A stretch of 64,000 bases of DNA from Simmondsia chinensis (GCA_018398585.1 JAGTTD010000005.1:37140750-37204749), one strand, 5' to 3'; positions 1 to 11,270 are shown, numbered from the stretch's first letter. Program-made: numbers and translations. The notes: a model not told the origin generated them from the sequence alone.

Positions 1-269
1 TTCTAGTACTTTTTCTAAGTACTTTCAAGTATGATTAAGTGGGGCTTTATATAGATTTATAGGCATCCCTTGGGAAAGGACACAACTCTTGCAAATAACT
101 CAAAAATAATTCCCAATCATCGCAAAAAATTGTGTAAAAAACTGGCTTGTGTGATTGAAGCTTTGTGTCACCACGTAGCTGCATGTTGATGTTGTGCGTC
201 GACACACAATCTTAAACTTTGGCCATTAGAGTTTCTGTAAGATTGTATGTCGACACACGCCTTCCCAAG

Positions 270-489
270 GGCTTCCGCATAAGCAGGGTCTGTGGGGGTG
301 GATGAACGCAGCCTTCCCCTTTCAGTGTGCTACCCTAAAGAGAGGTTGTTTCCAAGAACCCTTAACCTAAGGGGTGCAATACAAAGACTTCCCAGGAGGT
401 CACCCACCTTAATACTACTCTCACCCAAGCACGTTTAACTTCGGAGTTCTAATGGGATCCAGCACTTGCGTATTGTTATCCTTTTAGGT
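270..489 (-). mobile_element. 5S-headed SINE, copy A
   Basis: Read on the minus strand, the right half matches 5S rRNA: the stretches around GGATCCCATTAGAACTCCGA and the intragenic promoter region ending CCTCCTGGGAAG. The left half is the Au/Angio-type tail. A 15-bp repeat ACACGCCTTCCCAAG at 255-269 and 490-504 flanks it as a target-site duplication. The final TTG-repeat end of the tail is missing. Confidence 0.85.
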
Positions 490-589
490 ACACGCCTTCC
501 CAAGAACATTTCTAGTATATGTATGTCTGGGCACATCATTCCGTGTATGGACACATTACCATAACCGAACCAAAACTCATTCAAAACAA

Positions 590-1105
590 TTTATTTTGAA
601 ATACACCAGCAACCAACTACTGCCCCTTTTACATAACACGTACTTGAAAAGAGGTAGAGGCAAGCCAAAGAAAAGTGGCATGGAAACAATTAGACACAAC
701 CTTATCCGCCTAAACTTTAATGAGAAGATGACATTAGATAGATCTAAATGGAGGTTAAAAAATGTGTTCTCGACACAGTTTTTATGAGAGAGAAGCGCAT
801 AGTGATACACACCAGAGGAGGTTCCATCTCAAAATCAATTGATAATGAGTGGAGTAGCTCCCTTGACATAATCCTATCGATATGGACTTATCACATAGAT
901 ATAGCTTACACCGCACCCAAGCTAACATGTCTGCTATTGTTACTGCTTTATGCTGCTTGTATGTCTGGTACTACTTTATTTGACTTGAATTTTATAAATA
1001 TTTTTCCATCTTTGCTTTTTAGGGTTGGGGGCCTTTCGGAAACAACTTCCCTACAGGCACTGCGTACATCTCACCCTATCCAAACCCAACCTTGACGGAA
1101 CTTTT
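590..1105 (+). mobile_element. RTE-type LINE, 5'-truncated 3' end
   Basis: The plus strand at about 640-765 encodes the C-terminal signature of plant RTE-clade LINE proteins (RGRGKPKK, then METI and LDRSKWR). After a diverged 3' UTR, 1021-1080 resembles the Angio-type tail (GGGTTGGGGGCC, then GCGTACATCTCACCC). Reverse transcriptase and endonuclease are absent. This is a dead fragment, not a host gene. Confidence 0.65.
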
Positions 1106-1184
1106 TGAGGCGCTTAAAATTTCACTTATTTATTTTAATAGCAAAAGATTTGCTCCATTGGTAAAATGATCCTTATTTTATCAC

Positions 1185-1250
1185 TTTTTTCCTAACAAGG
1201 AACCCGATTACCTGGTAAACCACGATTCATATAATGACCCACACACTCTC
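1185..1250 (-). mobile_element. tRNA-derived SINE, 3' fragment
   Basis: The segment resembles the 3' part of the tRNA-headed SINE split at 35782-40265: both share the order AACAAGGAAnCC, GGTTACC-like, ATGACCCACACA. The tRNA-like head is missing. Confidence 0.45.
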
Positions 1251-1254
1251 TCTC

Positions 1255-1294
1255 TATACATGTACATGTACATGCACGCGCATGTATATATATA
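1255..1294. repeat. 40-bp alternating pyrimidine-purine tract
   Basis: Every step alternates pyrimidine and purine (TA, CA, TG and CG dinucleotides), with a central CACGCGCATG. Such tracts can adopt Z-DNA; that is a structural inference only. Confidence 0.8.
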
Positions 1295-1360
1295 AAATGC
1301 AACGAGTGATCATAAATGGTCAAAATTGCTATAGTTTTAATGATAAATAAATAGAGCCAT

Positions 1361-1573
1361 ACAACAACAACAAACCCAGTGCCTCCAAGGGCTCCCGCCA
1401 AAAGCAGGGTCTGGGGAGGGTAGATGTACGCAGCCTTCCCCCTTCAGGGTACTACCCTGAAGGGAGGCTGTTTCCGAGGACCCCCAACCTAAAAATTTGG
1501 TCTGTATCAATCAGCCAAAGATCTAGCACAGGAGAAGCATAAAAAATACATGAGTATGGCCAAAAAAAAAAAA
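1361..1573 (-). mobile_element. Chimeric retro-insertion with Angio-type tail
   Basis: A perfect 12-bp duplication AAATAGAGCCAT (1349-1360 and 1574-1585) bounds the insert. Its minus-strand 3' end is the SINE/RTE tail ending in a TTG repeat (plus strand 1361-1485). The 5' side is about 75 bp of unrelated sequence ending in a homopolymer (A on the plus strand, 1562-1573). There is no 5S head. Template switching during reverse transcription is the likeliest origin. Confidence 0.75.
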
Positions 1574-1815
1574 AAATAGAGCCATGTTATATTAAAATAA
1601 ATACTTTATATACCCATATTATACATAATAAGAAATTATTAATTTATAAAAATAATTAATTTATTTTATTATATATATAAATTAGCTACAATATTCACAA
1701 ATAAAAATCGCTGTCTGTGAACAATTGTTTAATAGTCTTTGATGGGATTGTGGACCATCTGGAACCAAAAGATATCAGGCGAAGGCATTTTTAGGGCGTA
1801 TTTTATATTATTTTT

Positions 1816-2205
1816 TAGGGTAATTTATACAAAAATTTTATACTTTATTCATTATATTAATTTAGTCCTTATATTTTTGACTACGTCTATTTTTTATATA
1901 ACTTATATTGTATCAATTTAGTCACGTAGTCAAATTAAAGTTAAGTTAATGACATAATTTTTTAAGGAACAATTATGTTAGAGCTGAATAATGCACTGCA
2001 AAACCCACCATTAACCCAATTTAAATTAACTCGTAACTAAATCATTTAGAAATCAAAATTCCATCGCCAATCTTAACATAAATTTTATTCAAGTGTGAAA
2101 TCAACACAATGTACCTTATACGGGAACTAATTGACACAATTAAAAGTATAAGGATCAGGTTAACAAAGTGGGAAAATGAAAACGATCTTTTAGTGTAAAT
2201 AACCT
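1816..2205. mobile_element. MITE with terminal inverted repeats
   Basis: The ends begin GGGTAATTTATAC and close GTAAATAACC as an imperfect inverted repeat. Inside are motifs such as TCAATTTAGTC and AATTGACACAATTAAAAG, shared with the MITE at 48122-48990. No coding sequence was seen. Confidence 0.5.
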
Positions 2206-2299
2206 TTAGTTTTTATTTATAATTTTTAATAAAATTAGATTCTAAAAGAAATTTTTTTCCAAGTTAAGAAAAAACTAAAATAGACAATGTAATTCCTCA

Positions 2300-2728
2300 A
2301 GAGGCTTCCAGGCGACCCGTCATCGCTCACCCGCATTTCTAGATTCTCTTTCCCCTTATCTGTGTTGTGGGCTCGGTACCCCTCCTGTCTGCTCCTACCT
2401 GGTACCTTGCTCGCATCGCCCGGGGGGGGGGGGGATTGATTTTCCCTTCCTGTCCTCCACCCTCTCCGAGGTTGTCGTTTCGTCTCCTGTGTGGTGTCTC
2501 TGGGTGTGTATCTGCTTCGGTACCATCCATTGCCTTGCTTGGTCTGGTCTCTTCCTGTGTTTTTGTTGTTTTTTTCCGGTGTTGTGTTTTGGTGCCTGTT
2601 GTTTTCCCTGTTTGTTCTGGTCTTTTTTTGGTATCCACTACCGCTTACGGGGTGGCTTAGGGCTCGCCTTTGTCGAGTTACGTGTTTGTACTATGCCTAT
2701 GCCGATAATTATCGGAAAAAAAAGAAGG
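2300..2728 (+). mobile_element. Unclassified poly(A) retroposon, copy 1
   Basis: This GC- and pyrimidine-rich segment ends in ATAATTATCGG plus an A-run. It is related along its length to 3364-3823: both carry CGGTACC motifs, a T-rich centre, TTTATGGGGCGGCTnAGGGCTCGC-like text and the same end. No protein motif is seen in the small ORFs. It could be the 3' UTR of an L1-type LINE or an independent short retroposon. G13 lies at 2422-2434. Confidence 0.5.
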
Positions 2729-3352
2729 TGAATAGCAAAAGGAAAATGCATTTTGAAATGCTATCTTTTAGTTCTTTGAAAAGGAAAAAAACTACAAATA
2801 AGAAATGATAACAAATAAGCCCTCTTTCTTCAATAGCCGGGGTGTTTCATTTCGTCAGCTTGAATATGCCCCTCGACTAATTTTTGAGTCGTAATACACC
2901 ATCGACTTCAAAGTTTTCTTATGCTTAAAGGGTAATTTATTAAACCCATAAATTATTTACACTGAATAAAAAAATTTGGATATTAGAGTTATGAGTAGTT
3001 AAGTATCAGATTTAAATATTTTACCAATTAAGCCAACTCCTTCACATTACGCAAACATTCAATCGTGATCTAACTAAGATTATATTCTTTTAAATTTCTT
3101 CCTGTGCATGTATTTTTTATAATTTTGGGGAGGATATAATTTTTTTTCAACGTGAATACTAATTATTTGTGGGTGGGGATGAATTTTGAACCGAATACTT
3201 TTAACTTACAAGTAAATTTATAGAACAAATTATTCTTTTATGCTCTTTTCGGCAAGAGAAGGAATAATTTCTTTTTTAAAAACTTTTTGAAATATCTTCA
3301 AGAAATTTTTTTTATTTTTTAAATTTAATTAAGGAGAATTATCTTATTATCT
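2729..3352. other. AT-rich intergenic DNA
   Basis: No coding, RNA or clear repeat structure is seen between the two retroposon copies. Confidence 0.5.
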
Positions 3353-3363
3353 AATGGTCTAGT

Positions 3364-3823
3364 ACCTCAAGAGGTACCCTCTAATGGTATTTTTTATCTA
3401 ATGGTATTTAATTAAGAAATACCTCAAAAGGTCTCCGGACGTCCCATCGTCTTCCACCCACCGACCGGAATCTCCCCCCTCTTACTGTGATGCTTGCCCG
3501 GTACCCTCTCTGTCCGGTACCATCCCTGCCCGGTACCTTCCCTTCCTGGTACTGTTCATTAAAAATAACCCGTATTTTGTGGGTGTTTCTGCTCCGGCTT
3601 CGTCCGATGTCTTTGTAGTTTAGGTTTATGTCTGTTTTTTTTTTTTTGGTTTTTTAGGTTTTTTCCCGGTCTTGGTTTTTTTGTGCATGTCCCTGTTGTC
3701 CGTTCCCTGTTTGCTTTGATATTTTCTTTTGTACCCACTCCCGTTTATGGGGCGGCTCAGGGCTCGCTTTGACGAGCTGCCTGTTTGTACTAAGGCTAAT
3801 GCCTATAATTATCGAGGAAAAAA
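3364..3823 (+). mobile_element. Unclassified poly(A) retroposon, copy 2, with target duplication
   Basis: Same family as 2300-2728. An 11-bp direct repeat AATGGTCTAGT sits at 3353-3363 and again directly after the A-run at 3824-3834. This is diagnostic of target-primed retroposition and fixes both ends. No protein is encoded. Confidence 0.7.
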
Positions 3824-4013
3824 AATGGTCTAGTGATATTATTTATTTTTGTACATTTTTGGTTCTTTTATAATTTTAAATTATGTTCTGAAAAGGTTAT
3901 TTTCTTATTTTTAATTTCTAGTTTTGAGTTTATTAATGTTTGGGAAAAACCACAATTATGAAATTAAAAACGAGAAAATTTATTTTTAAAAACAAAAAAT
4001 ACAAATAGAAAAT

Positions 4014-4205
4014 GATGTATATAAAGGACTTGACATATGAGCGTAATAAGAATCTCACATATGAGTTGTGAAAGAGAATAGATCACTACATAAGACTTAC
4101 GTGTTACTCCACTTGATTTTAGGACGGACCCTCACTTGGGCTTATATGTGGACTTCATGTATAACAACTTTGTGGGTTGGGCTTAAAGTCCGGTAAAATT
4201 TAACA
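4014..4205 (+). mobile_element. Short LTR (TRIM-like) followed by primer-binding site
   Basis: An LTR of about 190 bp ends AAATTTAACA and is followed at once by TGGTATCAGA, the usual plant methionine-initiator tRNA primer-binding motif. Relatives occur at 14743-14900, 18728-19050, 34109-34308, 35270-35485 and around 40335-40440. No internal coding region or second LTR remains here. Confidence 0.6.
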
Positions 4206-4349
4206 TGGTATCAGAAATGATTGTTGATGTCATGCTCTTGATTGATGCACTAAATCCTTGAAAAGAGGGGTTCATTTGAATTTGATGCACCGAGGACATC
4301 CAAAATAGTTGTTATCACTAGAGAAGGCGAGTAGTGTGATTAAAACATA

Positions 4350-4917
4350 TAGCCGGGGGGGCAAATGTGTCATGTCTTTTCGTGTTCATGTTCGTGTTCA
4401 TGTTATACGAGAGGTCTTAAGAATGGGGTCAACCTGAACCCGACCAGTTTATTAAACTGGCTAGGAACTCTCAACCCTTACCCGACCCAATTATTAAACG
4501 GGTAACCCACGGGTTACTCATTTAATTATATCGGTGAATTTTTTCAATTAAATACTAGTTTTTTAACTTACAAATATATTAGTAATACACTTCATGATTG
4601 ATAATACTAATAAATACTTGTTATATTTATAATAATTAAAATAAACTACCAAATTAATATTACTAAATATAGTTTAAATTATCTTCACTCAAAAAATAGA
4701 AATTTAATAATAATAATATATTACTTAAATGCCTAACATAACTATATAAATGGGTCAATTGTGTTGAAAATGGGTTACACGGGTCAAACCCAAATTCAAC
4801 CTAACTACCTAAACGTGTTAAATAGGTCAACCCAAATTCAACCCGGCTTTAAAACCCCCGACCCAAACCCGCTATCTCCATGTTGTGCCTGAGTCGTGTC
4901 AGATTTTGCCAGCCGTA
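4350..4917. mobile_element. hAT-type MITE relic
   Basis: The left end (TAGCCGGGGGGGCAAATGTG) and right end (reverse complement TACGGCTGGCAAAATCTGAC) form degenerate terminal repeats. Inside are repeated ACCCGACCC/CGGGTTAACCC-like words. Similar elements lie at 12944-13640, 18240-18575 and 57500-57780. No 8-bp duplication could be recognised. Confidence 0.5.
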
Positions 4918-5127
4918 ATACTAGCATGTAAAAGCATTTTAAGAACTCTATATTGAGTCTAGTAAGAATCTCATGTAAGTAAATATTTTGACTGGTTGAT
5001 AATTCTATATAAATGTTAAAAGATAGAATGTTTTATTATTTAATTAATATTAAATATATAACAATAATTAATCTTAAAATAACATAACTATATCTCAATA
5101 TATCAAAAAATAACCCAACTACATCTC

Positions 5128-6145
5128 CTAGGGCATCTTTAGTTTTGGGTTAAAAAGGGAGTAATATTTAATGGTGTAATTGTTAATGACGTAACCATTA
5201 CCCCATGAAATGGTTTTCCTTTCACCTTGTTTGGTTGGACATCTTTTAAAGAAGTAAATATTAACTCATGAATCCTTCTTTATTTTGGTTTGAGTATAAC
5301 ATATTTCTTTTATCTTTCATATGCTACTTTATTTCTTATATTATTATTAAAATTTTTTAAATTTAATTATAATAAAATATAACTACTTATAAAAACACTG
5401 AAAAAAATTACCCTCATATAATAAACCTTGCTTTAAATATTTAAAAAATAATTTCAAAAAGTTAGCTGATCCCTATTACAATGCAGACGACCTATGCCCA
5501 CCAACATTGTTGTCGTTGCTGATCTCCGCTCACCACCAATGTTGCAATCATAGATCTCTCCTACTTTCTATTAGTTTTTTTGAATATTTAATGTACTTTA
5601 AATCTTTAAAATATTTTTTTAATATTTAAAATATTTTTGTAAATATATAAAATATTTTTTTTAATATTCAAAAACTTTTTAAAGTATTTAAAAAATTTTT
5701 AATATCTAAATATTATTGTATATTTTTAACTATTCAAATTTTGTACGTATTTTTTATATTTTATATTAAAAAATTTTTAAATATATAAATATTTTTTATA
5801 TGTTTCAAATATTTTCTAAATTTTTAAAATAATTTTTTAATATTAAAATTTTTTAAAACATTTAGAATATTTTATTAAATATTTAAATAATTTTTTAAAT
5901 ATTTAAAATATATTTTTATAACATCCAAAATTTTCAAGCCAAAAAACAAGTTAAAAAATCATTTACCTCTTCCCTTATTATAAATGTTGCACTAAGAGAG
6001 GGTAGTGTAATGGTTTTAATCCCATTTGGGAGCAAAATTTTTTATGTAAAAAATAGTAATGGTAAATCAAATAGGATTAACTGGGGTGTAATAGTTACCC
6101 TACGATCATAAATCCCTATTAATCCCATACCAAACATACCTCTAA
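5128..6145. mobile_element. AT-rich Tourist-like MITE with internal AT-repeat
   Basis: The ends GGGCATCTTTAGTTTTGGG and CCCATACCAAACATACC are imperfectly inverted, as in Tourist-type elements of the GGnCCTGTTTGG class. The interior (5560-5930) is degenerate AAATATTTT repeat. A short GC-richer island at 5465-5570 stands out. No coding sequence was seen. Confidence 0.4.
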
Positions 6146-6540
6146 TTAAAAAATAATCCAACTCCTACTTTTCAATCAAAAAATAGTCCAACTCTATTTT
6201 CTAATAAAAATAATCCAACTTTAATTTTTCTACCAAAAAATAAGCAAACTCCAAAAATTTAATTTAAAAAAAAATGAATTGGCAGCTGAGTGGGGCGTGT
6301 GGTATGACGCTATGATTATTTTTTAGTAGAAAAATTAAAGTTAGTTATTTTTAGTTATAAAATAAAGCTAGGTTAGTTTTTTTTTAGTTATAAAATAAAG
6401 CTAGGTTATTTTTGGAGTGGTTAATAATTAGCCATTGACCAGTGTCTGACATCAGCTATGCATGCTGCATTTGTTGAATGAGAAGGATAAAGTTTCCCGA
6501 AAAGATATGAATTATTATTTTTATATAATTAATGTGATTT

Positions 6541-8465
6541 ACAAAATCATATCAAAAATCATTGCTAATTGGTTATGTGAAGTCTTGAGCAAAGTTACGA
6601 GCCTTGCCCAAGAAGCATTTGTACATGGTTGATCGACGTTTGACAACATTTTGTTGGGTCAAGAGATTATCAAGCACTATAACAAGAAGCATTTGTCTCC
6701 CCAATGCTTCATGAAAATCGACATTAGGAAAGCATATGATACCGTGAGTTGGGAGTTTCTCTTCGATTTGCTTGAAGGACTAAGTTTCCGATGAAGTTCA
6801 TTGATTGGATAAAGCTTTGTGTTACAACACCAACATTTTCAATTCAGATGAACGGTAAGCTGGTGGGATTTTTTCCAGGTGCTCGCGATTTACGTCAAGG
6901 TGATCCAATCTGCCCATATCTCTTTATTTTATGTATGGATTATTTGTCATGAGAGTTAATGGATGTTGGATCTGATAAATCATACAAGTTTCACCCCAAA
7001 TGCCGAAAATTGAACTTAACCCATTTGATTTTTACCGACGACCTTCTTCTCTTCTCTAGAGGGGACCGAGGTTCAGTTGACGCTATATGGAGGAATTTCC
7101 TCCATTTCTCGGGTGTATCAGGCCTAGAGCCGAACTTAATGAAGTGTCTATATGTTTTGCAGGGGTTGAGCAAGCAAACCGAGAGGTTATAACTCAGGGG
7201 CTGGGATTTTGTATTGATTGTCTTCCTCTGAAATATCTGGGTATTCCGATCTCGGGGGCTAGATTGAGAGTAGATCAGTTTGGTCTCTTGTTTGAAAAGA
7301 TAAAGGCGCACATTTTTAGTTGGCAACACAGGAAGATCTCATATGCCGGTCGCAAAGAGTTGATTAATTCGGTTCTAATTAGTGTTATGTCGTTTTGGGG
7401 GTAAGATTTTCCTTCTTCCCAAAGGCGTTGTGCAGGAATTGAAGAGACTTTTTTCTACTTTTTTATGGTGTGGTATCGAGGAGAAGTCACGGGCCCTTGT
7501 TCTTTGAGCCTGGGACATAATCTATTGGCCTACAAATGAGGCAAGTATCGACATTAAATAGCTCCAAAACTAGAATATTGCTCAGTTGATGCGTACTCTC
7601 TGGTCCATTCAAGACAAGAAGGATTCGATGTGGGCCAGATGGATCCATGAGATTTATATGAAAGGGTGTGGTTTTTGGCAGGTGAGCAAAACGACAAATG
7701 ATTCTTCTCATTGGAAAATGTTGCTACAATGTCAGGATATGTTGTTGGATCGATTTGGTTCAGCACGAGAGGCTCAGAGTTTGCTGCAGAGTTGTGTACG
7801 AGGCGATCGGTTCCAGTGCAGCAAGGCCTATCACATTATCCGAGTAAGAAGAAAAAAATCACATTGGGAGCGTACTATTTGGGGTAAATTATCTTTCCCT
7901 AAATATAGTTTCATATTGTGGCTTGCAATGTCAGATGAATTGTTGACTGAGGATAGATTACAAGAGCGTGGTGTAGTGCTTGCTAGTCATTGTGCTTTAT
8001 GTCATTATGCTCGGGAATCGAAGGAGCATTTATTTTTTGAATGTGAGTGGGTAAAAAAGGTTTGGCAAGTGATTTGTTGCTGGAGTGGGATTTGTTATAC
8101 AACAAATCTTAAACAATGTTTTGATTGGCTTGGTAAAAAGATTAGGAGTCGTCTTCCGGCGTTGTTTATTAAAAGAGTGTGCTTGGCTGCAACTGTTTAT
8201 ATGAGTTGGGCTATGAGGAATATGACAATATTCAATGATCAAGTAAGGAATCCAAATTGTGTGATTCGTAAAATTCAGAAACTAGTATGATATCGGATCA
8301 ATTTTGTAACCTAGATCCTTTGGGTTTGAGTTAAGCTTGTTAGTTGGAGTGTATAGAGGCCAAGTGCCTATATATTTTTTGTTACTTTTTTGATACTGAT
8401 TGTATACAAACTTTTGATATATTGAGATTATAGCGCTTGTCTTTTGGCAAATGTGTTTATATTTT
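6541..8465 (+). mobile_element. L1-type LINE fragment (reverse transcriptase and zf-RVT)
   Basis: The broken reading frame encodes plant L1 reverse-transcriptase blocks in order: a FMKIDIRKAYDTVSWEFL block near 6710-6765, a catalytic FTDDLLLFSRGD block near 7030-7065, PLKYLGIPISG near 7220-7260 and a FSWQHRKISYAGRKELI block. The zf-RVT region follows at 7586-8290, with Cys-Cys-His-Cys spacing in CALCHYARESKEHLFFEC. Stops and frameshifts (for example near 6625, 6795 and 7400) separate the blocks, and the endonuclease and ORF1 are absent. It is an inactive 5'-truncated copy. Confidence 0.85.
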
Positions 8466-8480
8466 ATTACTATATGAACA

Positions 8481-8695
8481 ACAACAACAGCCTAGTGTCT
8501 CAAAGAGGCTTCCGCAAGGCAGGGTAAAAGGAACATACCCAATGCTTTAAGGGCTTCCGCCTACAGCAGGGTCTGGGGGAGCGGATGTACGCAGCCTTCC
8601 CCCTTCAGGGTGTCAACCTGAAGAGAGACTACTTCCCAGTGCTCCCAACCTGAGGGTGAGGACTTCCCAAAAGGTCATCCAGCCTTACCCTTCGT
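8481..8695 (-). mobile_element. 5S-headed SINE, truncated copy B with doubled tail
   Basis: The Angio-type tail at 8533-8660 joins a 5S fragment (GTGAGGACTTCCCAAAAGGTC on the plus strand) with the 5' part of the head lost. A second partial tail (8481-8530) abuts it on the left. AGGGTAA-like words at about 8521 and 8697 may be a short duplication, which would make this a SINE inserted into an older SINE tail. Confidence 0.65.
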
Positions 8696-8721
8696 AGGGT
8701 AATAAGACCAAACATAGTTCA

Positions 8722-8875
8722 ATATATATATATATATATATATAAGATAATGTTATTATCAGGGCAAACATGTTATTCCCAAAGCAAAATCCTAGTTTTC
8801 AAGGCAATTTTGTTACTCTCATCGTTTGTAAGTCACATCATTACTCTGACAATACCAATTTTAGCCATGTCAATG

Positions 8876-8922
<47 letters not shown>

Positions 8923-9045
8923 GTATATATGTATATATATGTATATGTATATATGTATATATATGTATATGTATATATGTTCTGTTCAAAAAAAAATATA
9001 TGTATATGTATATATGTATATATATATGTACGTATGTATATGGCC
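8722..9045. repeat. (TA)n and TATATG microsatellite cluster
   Basis: Pure TA tracts lie at about 8724-8744 and 8879-8916. They pass into GTATATATGTATATATAT-type repeat to about 9040, interrupted once by an A-run. Further TA tracts occur near 9150-9160 and 9346-9371. The ORFs here, tyrosine/isoleucine repeats, are not genes. Confidence 0.9.
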
Positions 9046-9160
9046 TTAAATTATTTTTTTAATGTCCAACAAATCTTGGCCGTCCATTATAATGGAGGAT
9101 CAGGATTCGCCCCTCTTAAGCTCTCACCCTCTCATAAGAACGCCGCTCTATATATATATA

Positions 9161-9306
9161 TAAGAGTTTAAATCTCAGCCATTGAATTCAAAATGAAGGT
9201 CTAAAATTGCACATATAAAGAGGAGAGAGAGAGTTTTTTAGGGCATTTTTATATGTGCAATCTGAGCCAATCATTTTGAATTCAATGGCTGAGATCTAAG
9301 CTCTTA
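9161..9306. repeat. Inverted repeat / hairpin MITE
   Basis: Arms of about 58 bp (9161-9219 and 9249-9306) share TCTCAGCCATTGAATTCAAA and TTGCACATATAAA in opposite orientation around a GAGAGA spacer. A transcript would fold into one long imperfect hairpin. Confidence 0.75.
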
Positions 9307-9734
9307 TATCTCACCATAGTCCAATACTCTCATTTGATAGTCACCATATATATATATATATATATATATATGATAGTGAGAGATGACCGGAGAAAATCTG
9401 AACCTGCATATATAGATTAAAAGCAGTGAAACAACAACAATCCAACCTAAATCTATGTTTAATCTTATTACTTAAACGGATTAAATATATCAACACAAAC
9501 TAACCAGACCTAAACACAACCTACTAGTTTTAGATTATATTCATGTCATGTTATCATATCGTACCAAATTTTGGATCACATGTGGCAAACAAATAGTGAT
9601 TCGCTAGGTGCTGCTAATTGTTTGACTTTTTTTTTAATAATTAAAAAGAGAAAAGTTCTCGAATATATAATAGAGAAAGTATCTAAAACATTAAAATAAA
9701 GCAAAAGAAAAAGAAACATTATTTGACAAATTTT

Positions 9735-9880
9735 TGCTCAGTATTTGACAAAGGGGGGAGGGGATAAACTCTATAAATTCTTCGAAAAGGGAAACACTAG
9801 TCTTTCGGGGATTGGACCCAGGTCATGCCGTTGGCAGTCAGAGAACTCTGCCATCAGGCTATGTCTCTGAGGGACTATAC
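9735..9880 (-). mobile_element. Possible tRNA-derived SINE head
   Basis: On the minus strand, TAGCCTGATGGCAGAGT resembles a pol III A box. GGGTCCAATCCCC about 40 nt further resembles a B box. There is no complete tRNA fold or clear tail, so this is a SINE relic at best. Confidence 0.4.
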
Positions 9881-10013
9881 AGAAATATTATAGAATACCA
9901 CATTAATTTCTTTGGAGTATATTATCTTTTTTTTTTGGGACAAAATTTATTATTAACTTTATTTTCTATATATTTAATATACAGAGGGAGTATATTAAAT
10001 ATACATAGGATTG

Positions 10014-11121
10014 GAATAATTTACCAAACTGGCATCTTTGGCAAAAATATTTACCAAAATGGCATAGTTGAAAAAATATTTACCAAAATGGCACACTTTA
10101 CTGTAGCGTCAATAGGAAACGTCGTTTCAAACGGCATTCATTGAGCGGTCGGAGCCGTCTAACAACGGCGTCCGTTAGACGACTCCTAACGGACGCCGTT
10201 AAACGGCCTCCATACGCCGTTAGACCACACACCTTTGTATAATGTAGAAAAAATTAACAATCCTCCTAACTTAATTAACAATAAAATTATAAAATAAAGT
10301 AGAAAAAAATTTAGTAGAGTTACATTATTTAATGTATAAAGTAATAAAAAGGGAAAAAAATGCACTATAATAATAGATTACAAAAACCCCCTGATGTAAT
10401 AAAAAAGGGTGTCGATGTGATCCGGGATATGTTGCGTTAATCCAAACTGACGCAACACTCTATCAAAATGGCACCTTTTGCAAAAAAAATTACCAAAATG
10501 GCATAGTTGAAAAAATATTTACCAAAATGACAAACTTTACTGTAGCGTCAATAGGAAACGCCGTTTGAAACGGCGTTCGTTGAGTCATATCTGGCGATAT
10601 CAGGGACCAATGATATGCTTTGGCATTGTAGAGCTGCATTGCCTTGATGGAGTGTTGCGTCAGTTTGGATTAACGTAACATATCCCGGATCAAATCGACA
10701 CCCTTTTTTATTACATCAGGGGGTTTTTGTAATATATTATTACAATGCATTTTTTTCCTTTTTATTACTTTATACATTAAATAATGTAACTCTACTAAAT
10801 TTTTTTTCTACTTTATTTTATCATTGTATTGTTAATTAAGTTAGGAGGATTGTTAATTTTTTCTACTTTATACAAAGGTGTGTGGTCTAACGGCGTACGG
10901 AGGCCGTTTAACGGCGTCCGTTAGGAGTCGTCTAACGGACGCCCTTAGGAGTCGTCTAAACGGCGTCCGTTAGGTGACGCCTCCGACCGCTCAACGAACG
11001 CCGTTTGAAACGGCGTTTCCAATTGACGCTACAATAAAGTGTGCCATTTTGGTAAATATTTTTTCAACTATGCCATTTTGGTAAATATTTTTGCCAAAGA
11101 TGCCAGTTTGGTAAATTATTC
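10014..11121. mobile_element. Mutator-like foldback element
   Basis: Arms of roughly 450 bp are inverted copies of each other, beginning GAATAATTTACCAAACTGGC. A perfect 10-bp duplication CATAGGATTG flanks it (10004-10013 and 11122-11131), within the Mutator size range. Subterminal arrays of CGGCGTCCGTTAG and AAACGGCGTT fill the arms. The outer terminus is repeated internally at about 10460-10580, so an insertion or rearrangement has duplicated it. No transposase is encoded. Confidence 0.85.
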
Positions 11122-11270
11122 CATAGGATTGCTGTTATAGTGTTACAGTGACCTATGATGTTTCACATAAATACTCGTTCATTGGTTAGAGCGTCTTTAC
11201 CAATATTATCATTTTTTTCTTACATATTTTTTTTGGGTTACTTACGTAAAATATTTTAATACTTGACTGT

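Noticed and set aside
596..1095. Two overlapping small plus-strand genes
   Set aside because: They are the RTE C-terminal relic and its 3' UTR.
2339..2808. Cluster of overlapping ORFs on both strands
   Set aside because: A pyrimidine-biased retroposon is open in several frames; no conserved motif.
8750..9171. Tyrosine/isoleucine-repeat ORFs
   Set aside because: Translations of TA microsatellites.
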